A program made the position numbers and the translations under genes. DNA of 64,000 nt from contig MU130532.1 of NCBI GenBank assembly GCA_015039465.1, positions 259,494-323,493 on the forward strand. Direction: 5' to 3'. The DNA is from Phlegmacium glaucopus (taxonomy: Eukaryota; Basidiomycota; Agaricomycetes; Agaricales; Cortinariaceae). How positions within the stretch are numbered: position 1 is the stretch's first letter; the number at the start of each line of letters is the position of its first letter. Shown here piece after piece: positions 12,073-22,541 of this stretch. Below the pieces are notes generated by a model, which ran no database searches, was not told where the DNA came from, and saw only the letters and a program-made list of their open reading frames with translations.

Positions 12073-13323
12073 AAGGAATTCACTGGAATTCCACTGAGAT
12101 GATGAAAGTGGGGGGGTAAGAATGAATTGAACTGAACTACCTATCCTGGTACAAAAGAGCAGTATTTATACCCTAAGGATGAGGCTATGTAAAACAATAG
12201 AAAAGAAAGAAGTATGCGCTGTCAAAGGAAGAATGATGAAGAGAGGACAGCTGCGAGAAGAAAAGAACAATGGAAAAGAAGAAGGAACAATAAAAAAATC
12301 TGTAAAGTGTCAAAGTGCGAGAGAAAAGAAGAGAAGGCAGTGTACATAGTCCAATAGCAAAAATATATCAACTCCATAGGCGTGTGGTCATGTCAAAAAT
12401 GTGAAAGGTCCTGAGTCAACACTTGAAAGGCGCAGCCTTGTTCCCGAGAAAACACTACTTGCCCATGGTCCCATGTCGCGCAGCCTTGATAACACTTGAC
12501 ACACTGCGAGAATAATCCTCTGCTGCTGATTCATCTGCAATTCCTGCTTAGTCGTGATCCTCCTGGACTTCCTAAATTGTCATAAAGAGGGTGGGAAGGC
12601 TTCAGGTACCGCGTGAATGATGGTTTTGGCAGTGAATGATAAGATAAGAGGTAGATAATTGAGGATAGGGGACTGAGTGCGATCCAGGAGCGAGGTATGG
12701 CAAGATAGATAGCTGAGGGGAAGACTTGTGGGTCCATAGCCACAACAACAATGACAAAGCCTTTGACATAATGGGAGATGTAGCTGATGCGTCCATAAAC
12801 GGGCCGTTCTTGAAATGATGGGCCATAGATGCGATCAAATGCGAGCCGATGACCGATGCGAATAGTAGATTGATCGCTTTGTTGAATCACTAGCCAAGGA
12901 ACGAATGGATGGTAGATGTTAAGGAGCATGTCAATGGTGTAAATGATGGATAGCATAGTGGAAGACATTGAGGATATGATGAGCGATGAGGATGTTATCG
13001 TTGAACGAATGGTTTTGTTGACCAGGAACGCGATTCAGGGCCACTTCCAAAATAGGTAAGCAAATTCAAAGTCCGCTTATTTTCATGATGGCGACTTTTA
13101 AGCTTTCTTCTCACGCTACCAATCAGTATTGGTGCGCGACAACATGCGTCGGAGTTTGAACGAACTCGAATGTTGCGTTAACAGTTTTCTGGAGGGAAGC
13201 AATTTATGGCAGAACTGAGCAAGAAGAAAATTCTGAGCATTTATAATATAATTCTGGCTATATAAAAATTCTGAAAAAAAATGGGAGGACGAGGATTTCT
13301 GGCAGCTAAACCTGCCAGACCAT

Positions 13324-13349
13324 GCCAGACGGATGGACTTTTCCTGATG
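13324..13349 (-). repeat. Inner inverted repeat, right arm (hAT element)
   Basis: Reverse complement of 10464-10489 with one mismatch; lies about 160 bp inside the right end, whereas the left arm lies about 380 bp inside, because of an extra AT-rich stretch (10240-10460) on the left. Confidence 0.75.
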
Positions 13350-13510
13350 CACTCAGTCCTATCAAAAAATTTCCCAAAGCCATGGCTCAGGCCATGGCCC
13401 GTGGCTTTGAAAATCTCAAGCCAAGGCCACAGGCCAAGGTAAGCCAAGCTCATGGCTTGGCTTTGGCCTGGCCTGGCTTCTGGCTTCCAGGCCAAGCCGG
13501 CACATCACTA

Positions 13511-13518
13511 TTGCTTAT
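13511..13518. repeat. Target-site duplication, right copy
   Basis: TTGCTTAT, identical to 10078-10085. It falls inside the Crinkler-type coding sequence; counting only one copy, the reading frame on either side of the element is continuous. Confidence 0.88.
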
Positions 13519-16230
13519 GGTTCTGGGATAGCGTGAATTGGATTGAGAATATGTTGGCTTGCTTGGACTTGCGATCTAACAACAGGATAATGCCATCTAC
13601 AGCCAGGAAATTGTAGGCAGTGGGGATGTAAAGTTGGATTGTGAGATCAGTCAAGAGAAACTCGCGGAAGGCTGGTTGCGTCTCGAAACTCCCAGTGCGC
13701 ATTTCACCAAGCATTGGGTGGACAGTCTTTAGACCATTAGTGGCAATGTAGCTGAGGCAAATTTGCTCGGCCAAGAAGCCCCGAACAATGGGATTGTTGG
13801 ATCGTGAAACTGCTGTATACCACAAATCATCCAGGAATGGAGCATCGTCATATGTTCGCAACAATGACATCATTGTTTCAAAGGCAATTCCACATGTGCA
13901 GCGTCCAATGTCCGTTTCGTCCACATAAAAATGCCGCAAGTCATACAGTGTTCGGTCATTGCAACTGACATAATCACCCCGAACACATGCCCTCATGATC
14001 TGGAGATACCTAGTATAAAAAATTAACTTAGATGGAAGGGCCTGAAGGGGAAATATCAGGGACCTACATGTGCTTGCTCAGCGAATCTAGGGATGCAAGT
14101 TTAGTTCTACCAAATGTAGAGACCTCCAGGCTGAGATTGCGCAGATCGGGCATGTTCCGAAATTCCAGTTCCACAAAGTTGGTGATATTGAAAAGGCAAC
14201 GTAGCAGAAGTGGAATGCTGCCAGTGAGATGTTCAACACATTGCCGCTGGTCAGGCGACAAGTGTGGAATGTGATGGCCATGCCGGATAAACCACTGATT
14301 TGTTTCATCCTATAGGGCATGAGTCAGGCATGAGCATTGTGTGGAATAATGTGAAGGTATCAGCGTACTGAGCTCATCCCTCCAAATATCCACAAAACCA
14401 AAATTCCACTTTGCTTCCTATCAGCATCTCAATTGGAATTTTCATTTGCTGAAGCACTAAATATGTAGCGATGTTCAAACCTCAAGGCGTCAAGCCAACA
14501 CAATGCCTGGTCCTTCCTTTCCTTTCGGCTATCATCCCCTGCAACCTCCAAAGTGTTCACTTGGTCAACGATGATGTAGACATTTTGATCATTTGCCACC
14601 AAACGAATCAATGCGTCAACATTGAGGGGATCTCCTAGGGTTCTGAGAACAGGCAAGTCATAGAATGCGAAGTGGTATGCCCCCCACATTGTCCCTGCCG
14701 GCTCCAGAAACAAGCTGGAGCAATCAGGAATGTAGAAGACCCGTTTTCCTTCATGAATGAGGTGATACACAAGTGTGGCAATGAGATGTGATTTCCCTGA
14801 ACCGGATGTCCCGTATAGGTATAGGCTTTCAGATCCCTTGAGAAAAGTCTTGTTCTTGATGTGATTTTGCAATTTGTGAAACTGAGATCTCCCCAAGTAT
14901 TCAAAGTAGTCGATGCCATTGATTTCCTTGGATTCAAAGTGCTGGTATGGCATTGAGAGCAGCGAAGGCCAAGGAAGGTTTGAAAATGTTGAAGGATTGG
15001 ACAAGTCCAGATTATCTGGCATGGCTGTTACAACTTTGAATGGCTCAGAGGCTTCTGGCCGTAAACAGTCGTATAAGGGTTCGTTCATTCGTTCAATGAG
15101 CTCAAAAGAATACCAAGAGATAGGTCTCGAGGCAGCGTCTTAAGAGTTTGAGAATGTCAAGAGCAAGGTAACCGAGGTTAGAGTCTCAAGAATTAGCTAA
15201 GGTTACAAGAGAGTAAATACGGTATTTATACTAATAGAGAAGGTCGTGCATATAGTGAGGCGTCTGCATGTGAAACATGTTGTGTAAGTATAAATAGGTG
15301 AAACGATGAAAGGAAAGAGGTAAACATGTGTAAGACGGGTATGAAAAGTAGAAGTAGGAAAGCATGGATGTGAAACAGACATGTGTTCGGTGGTGATAAG
15401 AAAAAGAAAAAGAAGTGTTCGTAACAATGGCTTTGATCGCTTCATGGATTGTGACACAGCAGGTCTGTACATCTGGCGCATCCCTGGCAATCTCCTTGCG
15501 CTTCCGAGTCACTGCCTGACCATCCTCTTCTGTTGCAGACCGCAAGCGTTTCCGAGAGGCTGAGAAAGGAACAGCAGTGGGGAACAGATGCAGTGAGCAC
15601 ATAAGTCATATGCAGAGTCGAGATAGGAGCAATGAGGACAATCAAAACAAAGATGTGCAAGTGAGGTGAGAAGTTCAACAATATTGTCAGTTCTGCTCAT
15701 ACAGGAACAACGAACCAGTGGTACTCACTCAAACTAGGTGGGTCAAGTATCTGAACCACAATGTGGAGATGCTCCCCGGAATGTGGTTCAGGAAATAGCA
15801 CCCCCACTTTTTTTCCAGAACTCAGCAGTTTTGAACATGTGGCGATGTTACCCAGGTCCACTAAGCGCTGCGCGAGAGTATGATCTGGATCAATAGGCAC
15901 CATCACATTGAGCTGAAAGAGAAAGTCAGAAGGTGCACACCCCTGGAATTAAGGAAACGACCTTCCAAAGCTCCAGCCTGTCAGGATCTATGTCATGGAG
16001 AATTTCAACTCTCTGTTGAATTGCTGCCTTCAAGCGGAAGACACTGGCACCAATTGGAATGTCAAAGATGTCATGTGGCCTTGCCAGTGGATCACCTTCC
16101 AGGAAAAACACAAGGTTACAAGCTTCATGTTGAGACATGGTGGGGAACACTGGAAGATACCGGTATCAACCAAGCAGTAAACGAGGGTTGAAGTTTGAAG
16201 TAGGAAAGGGGCTGTTGGACTGGAATTCAC

Positions 16231-17460
16231 TCATCGCAATAGGATTAGGAGACTGAGCCGCGTTGATGAACATGCTGGTTCCCTGCCTTCGTTTTTCGCA
16301 TTTTTGGCAGCGACGTCGCTCTACGTCGCCTCTTACACCAACTATTTGCGGTTTTATTGCATAGATAAGTCTCTGGCCATTCGGTTGTCGCCTCTACTGT
16401 CCCAGAAGCTTCCTAAATGCCTTGGCTATATTTCGCTCGTACGATCGCCCCCTTTTCCGGCAGTACCCGGACGACATTAGGTGTTCTGCCTCCCTTTCGC
16501 TCCCTTTCACCAGCGGTCATGTGTATAGTCATGCTTTTTCCATATTTGGTAATGCTCACTCGTCTAAGAGTCATAGGCATGTCCACTGCCCAGACCGACG
16601 TCCCCTTACGCTACACCGAATTGTTCGGTGTCAAATCGTCGTTGCTACCCTACCAGTCGCTCCTATCCAGCGACAATCACCAGATCGAGAAGTTCCTTAA
16701 CACCATTGGGCATTTTGGGTCGCTGATCATTTATATTCTTTTATCTCTCTTCAGTTACCTCAAACACTTTGTTTTCTTTATTTTTGATACATTTGCCATC
16801 GCTCCTTGATCGCTTCTCTATACCACATGTCTCCTGCCGGTCCTCGGAGCGACGACCAGTCCTCTTTCATTTATCGCCCACTATCCCTGATGTTTTGTCT
16901 CCCCATTTTGCCTAGTCCTTCTTGGACTCCTGTTTCATCATTTTGATTTGTTTTATAACTACCCATGTGCAACTTAGCCATGTGATCTCCCCTACCTACT
17001 ATAAAAACATCCTGTAATTTAGTTACAAGGAATAACAAGAAAGTATTCGCCTCTCTCCCCAGAGTATTGAATTAAGTCTTGTCATCGTCTCTCTCCTCGT
17101 TCACCTTCATTTCATTGCGTTTTACTGCGAGTCGCCCATACAGCGACTATACTTCGTCACTGCGTCGCCCCTTCATCACTGCGTCTCCCCTTCGTCACTG
17201 CATCTCCCCTTCGTCACTACGTCTCCCCTTCGTCACTGCGTCGCCACTCGTTTTGCCCGTCTCATATCTCGTCGCCCTACCTTAGTTGGAACCTTTCTGC
17301 ATATACTTGACTCAGTGTTTAGGCCACCGAAGCCCCGAGCCGCATCACACCTCAGTTAGTACAGCACCTAGCGTACTGACAGTGTATCAGCGTTCAAGTT
17401 GTGGGCAGAGACAACTAATCATCATGATGTCACGCACACAGCACTGTGTTATTGTTCGAG
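16231..17460 (+). other. Possible degenerate LTR-like sequence
   Basis: No gene recognised. Around 16990-17060 there is a TATA-like ACTATAAAAACATCC followed by AATAAC and a pyrimidine-rich tract, an arrangement common in retrotransposon LTRs, and the whole stretch is rich in GCGACG/CGTCGC motifs. I could not find a matching second LTR, a primer-binding site or pol sequence in the window, so this remains a suggestion. Confidence 0.25.
17152..17246 (+). repeat. Minisatellite, 5 x 19 bp
   Basis: Five head-to-tail copies of a 19-bp unit close to CTTCGTCACTGCGTCTCCC, with one to three differences between copies. Confidence 0.8.
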
Positions 17461-17463
17461 GCA

Positions 17464-18194
17464 TATTTGCAATACTAACAGTTTAATACTAGGCAAATGT
17501 TGGGCAAATGCTAAAAACATGCCTTAGATCAAGCAAACCTCCTTTCGGGAGTACGAAATGACATTGAGTACGTGTGTTCCTTTGAATACCATCAGTAAGT
17601 TCGGGTTTTGCTATGGGTGCTATGGAGCGCTGTCCAGCGCTGTCAATCAAAGACCCTTTGCTATGTCACTATAGGTTGCTATGGGACTCTATATAGTGCT
17701 TGACAGCTCTTGGCAGTTTCCCATAGTGCCATTTTTTGACCCTGAAAACCTGAATTTACTGATGACCCCTTACGCTATATCATAGCGCTTCCAAGTCATC
17801 AGCTGTGGATTCATTGTTGGCGGAACAGTGCCTCTGTATAGCACGCAGCATAGAAGCAGACATGAGTTCCGGTGTCCTAGCTAACGTTGCTAGCTGTTCA
17901 TTAATTTCTTCCAACTATTGAGATAGAACAAAAATAGTCATTTAAGCAGCAAGATAAAATCGTCGCTTGCCAGAAGTGCGCACCTTGACTGAATCGTTGC
18001 TCCCAGGCCGGGCCAGCCGTTACCTGAAGATGCTCAGCGGAGTTCGAAAGGTAATAATCGGATCTACGGTTAGTGTGAATGTAAGTGTCGCCCACATGGA
18101 CTATAAAAATAGACACGTAACATAGTCTGACTACGGGAGACCATAGTCCTGGATGTTACGGAGAGAAATCGTCATTTTTTTCAGACTCGGACGC
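17464..18194 (-). repeat. Dispersed repeat, copy 1 (inverted relative to 51 kb)
   Basis: Matches 51031-51582 in opposite orientation over nearly its whole length; differences are a MITE-like insertion here (17590-17764), a 20-bp difference near the 17.5-kb end and a small deletion in the other copy. On the minus strand both copies carry spliceable coding blocks (NRRSDYYLSNSAEHLQ, then LEEINEQLATLARTPELM and SASMLRAIQRH), so the repeat contains part of a gene. I do not recognise the family. Confidence 0.75.
17590..17764. mobile_element. MITE-like insertion, about 175 bp
   Basis: Begins CATCAGTAAGTTCGGGTTTT and ends with the near-perfect reverse complement (AAAACCTGAATTTACTGATG), about 20-bp terminal inverted repeats with two mismatches. 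The same site in the 51-kb copy of the host repeat lacks it, giving an empty-site control. The flanks (ACC on both sides) suggest a short target duplication, not certain. Confidence 0.7.
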
Positions 18195-18200
18195 TTGGAC

Positions 18201-18461
18201 GAGGATTGTTTGGGTTTCAAACTCCGAAATTTCGCCTTCGAGACTTTGATTTCGATTTCGTCAGCGTGTTTCGACAATCGCCTTCAAATTTTGATGTGAT
18301 TCACGAAATCAAACTTGTTCAACCGCAGGTTAAATGACTTCCACAACATAACATCGGCAGACAAAAATATTGGATGAGGATTGTTTGGTTTCAAACTCCG
18401 AAATTTCGCTTTGATTTCCGATTTCGTCAGCATGTTTCGACAATCGCCTTCGAAATTTTGA
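18201..18461. repeat. Direct repeat pair of about 90 bp
   Basis: 18201-18294 and 18376-18461 share GAGGATTGTTTGG, TTTCAAACTCCGAAATTTCG and TGTTTCGACAATCGCCTTC, with small indels, separated by about 80 bp. No coding function seen. Confidence 0.75.
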
Positions 18462-18463
18462 CA

Positions 18464-19114
18464 AAGTACTATAGTATCGTTGGGTATTTTTGAGGTGTTT
18501 GAAAATTTTTGAAAAATTGTCTCGGACTTGTACTTTCCGGTCAATCTGGCCCTCTGGCTTTCTGTCCAACTCACAAGTACAGATTGAATACATACAGGTA
18601 AGGAAGATACAAGGTGAACATTAAACACTATGTCGGAGATTTAAGTTAAGGAAAACCTAAAGAATGGACAAGCTATACTTGTATATCCTTCATTAGATAT
18701 TTCTTCTTTCACTGTTATCATGCCAGGAAGTGACAGAAACTTATAGATTTGGGTCACGTGATTTCAAGCACACAAGTGACCAAGTTTCAGCAACATCGTT
18801 CAATTCGAAATTCCTTCCCGCCACCTCCTCGTCGTCGAATGCCTTCGTGGCGGTGCCGTTGCTCCCTTTCACCTTCCCTGTGCGAGAAACTGGGTTACTC
18901 GCAATAACTTCCTCAAGCTCGGCGGAGCCAAATCGATAATAATATCTTCGCCGGTTCTGCCATTGTTCAAGAATCAACGTTTATATTCAGTGCACAACTG
19001 TAGAGTTCTGAGGCTCTTCCGAATTGGCCAGGAGTGGTCTGGACCATGGCTGGGCTGGACGACGTAGCAATGGACGGGTGAATACTCCCAGCCATTTCTT
19101 GATCAAAGATGTCT
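18464..19114. other. Intergenic
   Basis: A minus frame (18741-18977) and its plus-strand shadow have no recognisable motif. No gene called. Confidence 0.4.
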
Positions 19115-20926
19115 CTACCCCATCGGCCACCTTACGGGTCTGACAAGCCTCTGATCGATTAAGTAGCGTTTTGAATACCCTTTCCAGTAGTTGACACTTG
19201 GGATGAGAGCAGAAATTCGCTCCATAATCTCTAACTCTTCCATGAAGGGAATATAAATCTGGGGTGGGGCATCAGGCAGAGAGGGCAGATATCGTCCGAT
19301 ATATACTGAGAGACAACAAAGTTTCCAGTCTAGCAAAGTGGCCTTGACTACCTCGTTGGGTGATTCAATCTGTTAAAACCGCAATGTGGCATCTGGATTT
19401 TAGCCATGGTAACTGAAATGAAGGTAGTATCATAACTCACGTCGGCCAGTGGAGGTTTACGACACACCAATACGAGAGAAAAGAGTCCTGGAAATCTACT
19501 TGCTAGCATATAAAGGAGCTGCGTATGCGCGTTCTCAACTTGAATATGAAAATGTCGCATTTCGAAAGGGCGATGGGAGAAGATTCCAACAACTTCAGTC
19601 ACTTCACCTTCGGTCAGAAAGTGGTCGGTCAAACAGAGGTGGGTTAATGTATCGCGTGATCGGCATAGCAGACGAACAGTTTTTGCGGGAGATACATATG
19701 GAATCTCCAGCGATTCAAGACCATGCAAAGCCGCAGGACAAGTGATAAGCAATTCGTTCAGGCGCAGCCAATCGAGTTGTTTCTCCAACAAATTTTGACC
19801 TCGGTTGTTGTCGTCTCGTTCAGGCAAATTAGGTCTGAGCTCAACATGGAGAAGAGTTCGGGAATGTGTTTTAAGGATGTGGAGAATAGCAGAGACGTCT
19901 TGCAAACAGTTTTTGTCAAAATATATGCGAGCCGCAAATCGGTGTAAAGCTGGCATCGGGGGTAAAGCCTTGAAAAATCTGGACAAATCCATCATGGACG
20001 AAGAGGAGATCGTCAAGGAATTCAACGATATTCGACGATGTTCGATGAACGGGACAACTGTTTCCAGAAGGCCCTGAATATCTGACTCGAGGGCTTGCCT
20101 GTCGAAAAGTTGCTCATTAGTATCGGTCGTCACGGTGGTTTGGCCTTTAGAAATAGTATTGGGACGATAATCGAAATGGAAATCAAGCTCGTCCACATTA
20201 TCAAAGTTGGTGATCGCAAGAAGCTCCTTGAACTTGCAAACTTGGGCCCGCAAGACCAAATTTCGTAAACTAGTATCGAAAGTCGTCCTCGTCGACGTCA
20301 GGAAGATCCGAGTATCCTTGTTTATGGGAAGGTCCCGCCACTCGAAGTTGAGTTCTGTGACATTGGTCATGCCGCTGACTGCTTTGATCATGAAATGAAT
20401 GATTTTGGAAGGAAGCGCGTCCGTAAGATCGCCATGCATTCGTCCCTTTTCGTGTCTGTGCTGTTGTTGGACTTCAGAAGACTTCCTTTTGAAATAGGAG
20501 GTCATGAAAGAGTGTATCAAACGCCCCAGAAACGTCTTTGGCGTGTCTTTGTGAAACATGTCGCGTTTGAGGAGGAGTTCAACAAACCACGCCCGGATAA
20601 AAAGTTTCTTAACGCGACTGGCGATAATAGGCTCCCTAGACATGCATGAAGGTTTCTTGTCAAGTTGTGACCTGCCAGCTTGCGAGATCTACGTACTGCA
20701 AGCGAGCCAACATGCGGACCATAGACCCATCCACCTTCGTCCATCTCACTTCACGATATTTCATATCGAGGACCACATTGAAAAAGGTACGATTGACGGA
20801 TATTAGTCTATACAGGTCATGAACTGGTCCGGATTGGAGTATGTCATTCGCAACGACGCGCCATACGTCGTCTGGGACGTCGTTACCGGTGATTCTGATT
20901 CGAGTCCGCATGCGCCTATTGGTCAT
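19115..20926 (-). CDS. F-box-like / leucine-rich protein
   Basis: Three exons (20697-20926, 19441-20635, 19115-19369) joined over 61- and 71-nt introns give 559 residues. The N-terminus (GNDVPDDVWRVVANDIL... LISVNRTFFNVVLD) is the F-box-like helix set common in agaric proteins; the body has irregular leucine-rich repeats (NVTELNFEWRDLP, SLRNLVLRA, LLHVELRPNLPERDD, GLESLEIPYVSP, LTHLCLTDHFLTEGEV). Such proteins are usually substrate adaptors for SCF ubiquitin ligases, but partner and substrate cannot be read here. The first junction falls within codon Gln of MLARLQ; the last exon follows a GTGAGT donor at 19440. An open frame on the other strand is a shadow. Confidence 0.82.
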
Positions 20927-21388
20927 TATTGGAGTTTGGTGACAACCTGGAGGTTAAGAAAGGGAGACAAGGGCGAATTGTTCCGATGCCTGTAGTTTAT
21001 GTGGAAATTGGACATAGGCTGTGATACTAGTCAGTGACTCAGTGGACTGCGACATGCGTGTGAGCGGTTGTTGATTAAATTGGCCTGTACGACTAGACAA
21101 TTGACTGGTGAAACTTAAAAGGAGTACCTGTGCTAAATACACCACTATTACATGTACACAAATATTTAACATCGGGACAATGATGAAAAGGACCCTTGTA
21201 ATCCAAACTGATTTTGTTCTCCATCTGCTAGATCGGCGCCAATGAGTATTTTTTTTTGTTTGTGCGTGGGACAGGGTCAAACTCACCTCGTTCTCAATGC
21301 TAAGGCCCAAGGGAGGTTGGAGAAACATTTCTATGATAGTTATAGCGAACAACGTACAAGACTTTTGGGGTATTGCAAAATTGTTAGA
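20927..21388. other. Intergenic
   Basis: Contains a minus open frame (20954-21352) without motif, probably 3' flank of the DUF2470 gene and 5' flank of the F-box-like gene. Confidence 0.4.
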
Positions 21389-22205
21389 CTACTGGATCTT
21401 CATAACTGAGTCGATTCGCGCTGCTTGAATACGCCTTCTCAAATTTTGCCACACTGGCAGCCCACAGATAAATGTTGAGAAGACATGCAGTGACTGACCA
21501 ATAGAGACCATCAATAACCCGGAAGGTACTTGTCAAAGATCTACTCACCCCGACTAAGAATCCAGTCGAGTGTTTCCAGCAGAGGTTGAAAGCGTAAAGA
21601 GATTCCAGAGCGTGAGAGACGAGCAAAAACCAGGCAGTAACTTTAAGGAAGGCTCGTGCAAGGTATTGGACATTGCCAGGAATGAAAGATGGTAGGGAGA
21701 ATGGTTGAATAAAATAAAGATACAAAACGACAGTGAAAATGGACCCAGTGATGTAAGCTTGTCCTGGCAGCTCAAAGGTGGTGATTTTCGGGGCTTTGAT
21801 CTATTCAAGTTCAAAGGTATATTATACAATACTGGTCTTGGCTGTCGGTTATACAACGCACCATGCCGAGACCTTCCTGGGCGAATGCTTTCATTTCAAG
21901 AAGACGAGGTTTGACGTCTTCATATCCCGATAGAGGTGGGTCGATGGGAACGCGTACATCCTTCTTCGAGCCTCCTTTCATGGTGCAGGTCAAGGTCATG
22001 CTCTAGGGCGGCCAAAACGTATTTATTGGGTAGAAACTGGTCAAGAAAAGTGGGGCCACACCTTGGAATCGATTGCTGACATTTCTGCACTAGTGATGAC
22101 TTCCTTTACTTTACCGAACCATTTTGCGTATGCGACTAGAGTATCTGGATGACTTGACATGTACATGCGTAGAAATGCAGACTTTTCAGCAACGGGGTCG
22201 GACAT
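21389..22205 (-). CDS. DUF2470 domain protein with C-terminal membrane segments
   Basis: Four exons (22062-22205, 21862-22002, 21549-21800, 21389-21493) with introns of 55-61 nt give 213 residues. The first half (AFLRMYMSSHPDTLVAYAKW... SMTLTCTMKGGSKKDVRVPI) matches DUF2470, a haem-utilisation-associated fold related to the C-terminal part of HugZ-type proteins. The second half has two to four hydrophobic stretches (YITGSIFTVVLYLYF, FLKVTAWFLLVSHALESLY, FSTFICGLPVW) and a basic tail (NLRRRIQAARIDSVMKIQ). Exact role in fungi is unknown; the arrangement suggests a membrane-anchored domain facing the cytosol. A weaker point is the last exon boundary. Confidence 0.83.
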
Positions 22206-22541
22206 TATTGTGAGCAAGCTGGGTGACGGGTCTCTTCTCAAAACTCAGTACTTTATAGCAAGGCCAAGATACGTGGAGGATAGTAAGTGGAAAGCGGTTG
22301 TAACAACTTGACTTGACCTGGGTAAGATCAACTCGGGCGCACGTCAGCCGATATCCATACCCGCCTTCAAGTGGCACACGTGGGAATCCGCCTAAGGGTA
22401 AGCATAGTGGCCACTAGAAAATAAATGGCTCTCAAGGACAGATTCATTAAATAGATACATGGCACAGAATAATTTCTCTTGTAACTTCCCTAATTTTACC
22501 TTTCAAAGTTCAGTGTACACTGTACTGTCGGATACTGGAGG

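Larger units (their letters stand above)
10086..13510. mobile_element. hAT-like non-autonomous DNA transposon, 3,425 bp
   Basis: The left end reads TAGTGATGTGCTGGCTTGGC; the reverse complement of the right end reads TAGTGATGTGCCGGCTTGGC, 19 of 20 identical. Both ends continue into 100-130 bp of short GGCTTGG/GGCCAAGG subterminal repeats, a known feature of hAT elements. An identical 8-bp duplication flanks it. No hAT transposase (no RW or C-terminal dimerisation motif) was recognised, so it looks non-autonomous. Inside are a second inverted repeat, a degenerate multi-exon minus-strand segment (10,930-11,640), a purine-rich stretch with a tandem duplication, and about 1 kb (12,430-13,060) with no recognisable gene. 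Confidence 0.85.
9835..16138 (-). pseudogene. Crinkler-type (CRN) protein with P-loop NTPase, split by a hAT element
   Basis: Read on the minus strand from 16138. Exon 15962-16138 encodes a CRN ubiquitin-like N-terminus (NLVFFLEGDPL... DRLELWKV); a 49-nt intron leads to 15912 onward (LNVMVPIDPDHTLAQRL... HLHIVV), then a basic RKRLRSATEEDG region near 15480-15560. The NTPase part (14432-15088) has Walker A GTSGSGKSHL and a Walker B-like VYIIVDQ. An in-frame TGA lies at 14429-14431; coding resumes in the same frame (DADRKQSGILVL) and continues through 14064-14282 and 13519-13996. The frame is then cut at 13510 by the hAT element and resumes in frame at 10077, ending at TAG 9835-9837. Crinklers are known as oomycete and fungal effector-like proteins; NTPase-bearing forms are thought to act in intergenomic conflict. 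As it stands the gene cannot make a full protein. The 15090-15400 junction between CRN and NTPase parts is uncertain. Confidence 0.72.

Noticed and set aside
12531..12968. Minus frame of 145 codons inside the hAT element
   Set aside because: Composition is Ile/Ser/Tyr-rich without domain, a second frame overlaps it, and no splice sites connect it to other blocks. Not enough to call a gene.
13510..16138. The minus-strand NTPase and the CRN-like N-terminus as two independent intact genes
   Set aside because: Orientation, spacing and the usual CRN-NTPase architecture favour one gene, and the NTPase part is broken at 14429 and 13510; the uncertain 15.1-15.4 kb junction is noted in the entry.
16231..17460. 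A complete LTR retrotransposon
   Set aside because: No pol, protease or integrase motifs and no second LTR in the window; only a possible LTR remnant is reported.
19449..20649. Several plus-strand open frames (60-98 codons)
   Set aside because: They lie entirely over the large minus-strand F-box-like exon and show no motifs or splice partners; shadows of a real gene.
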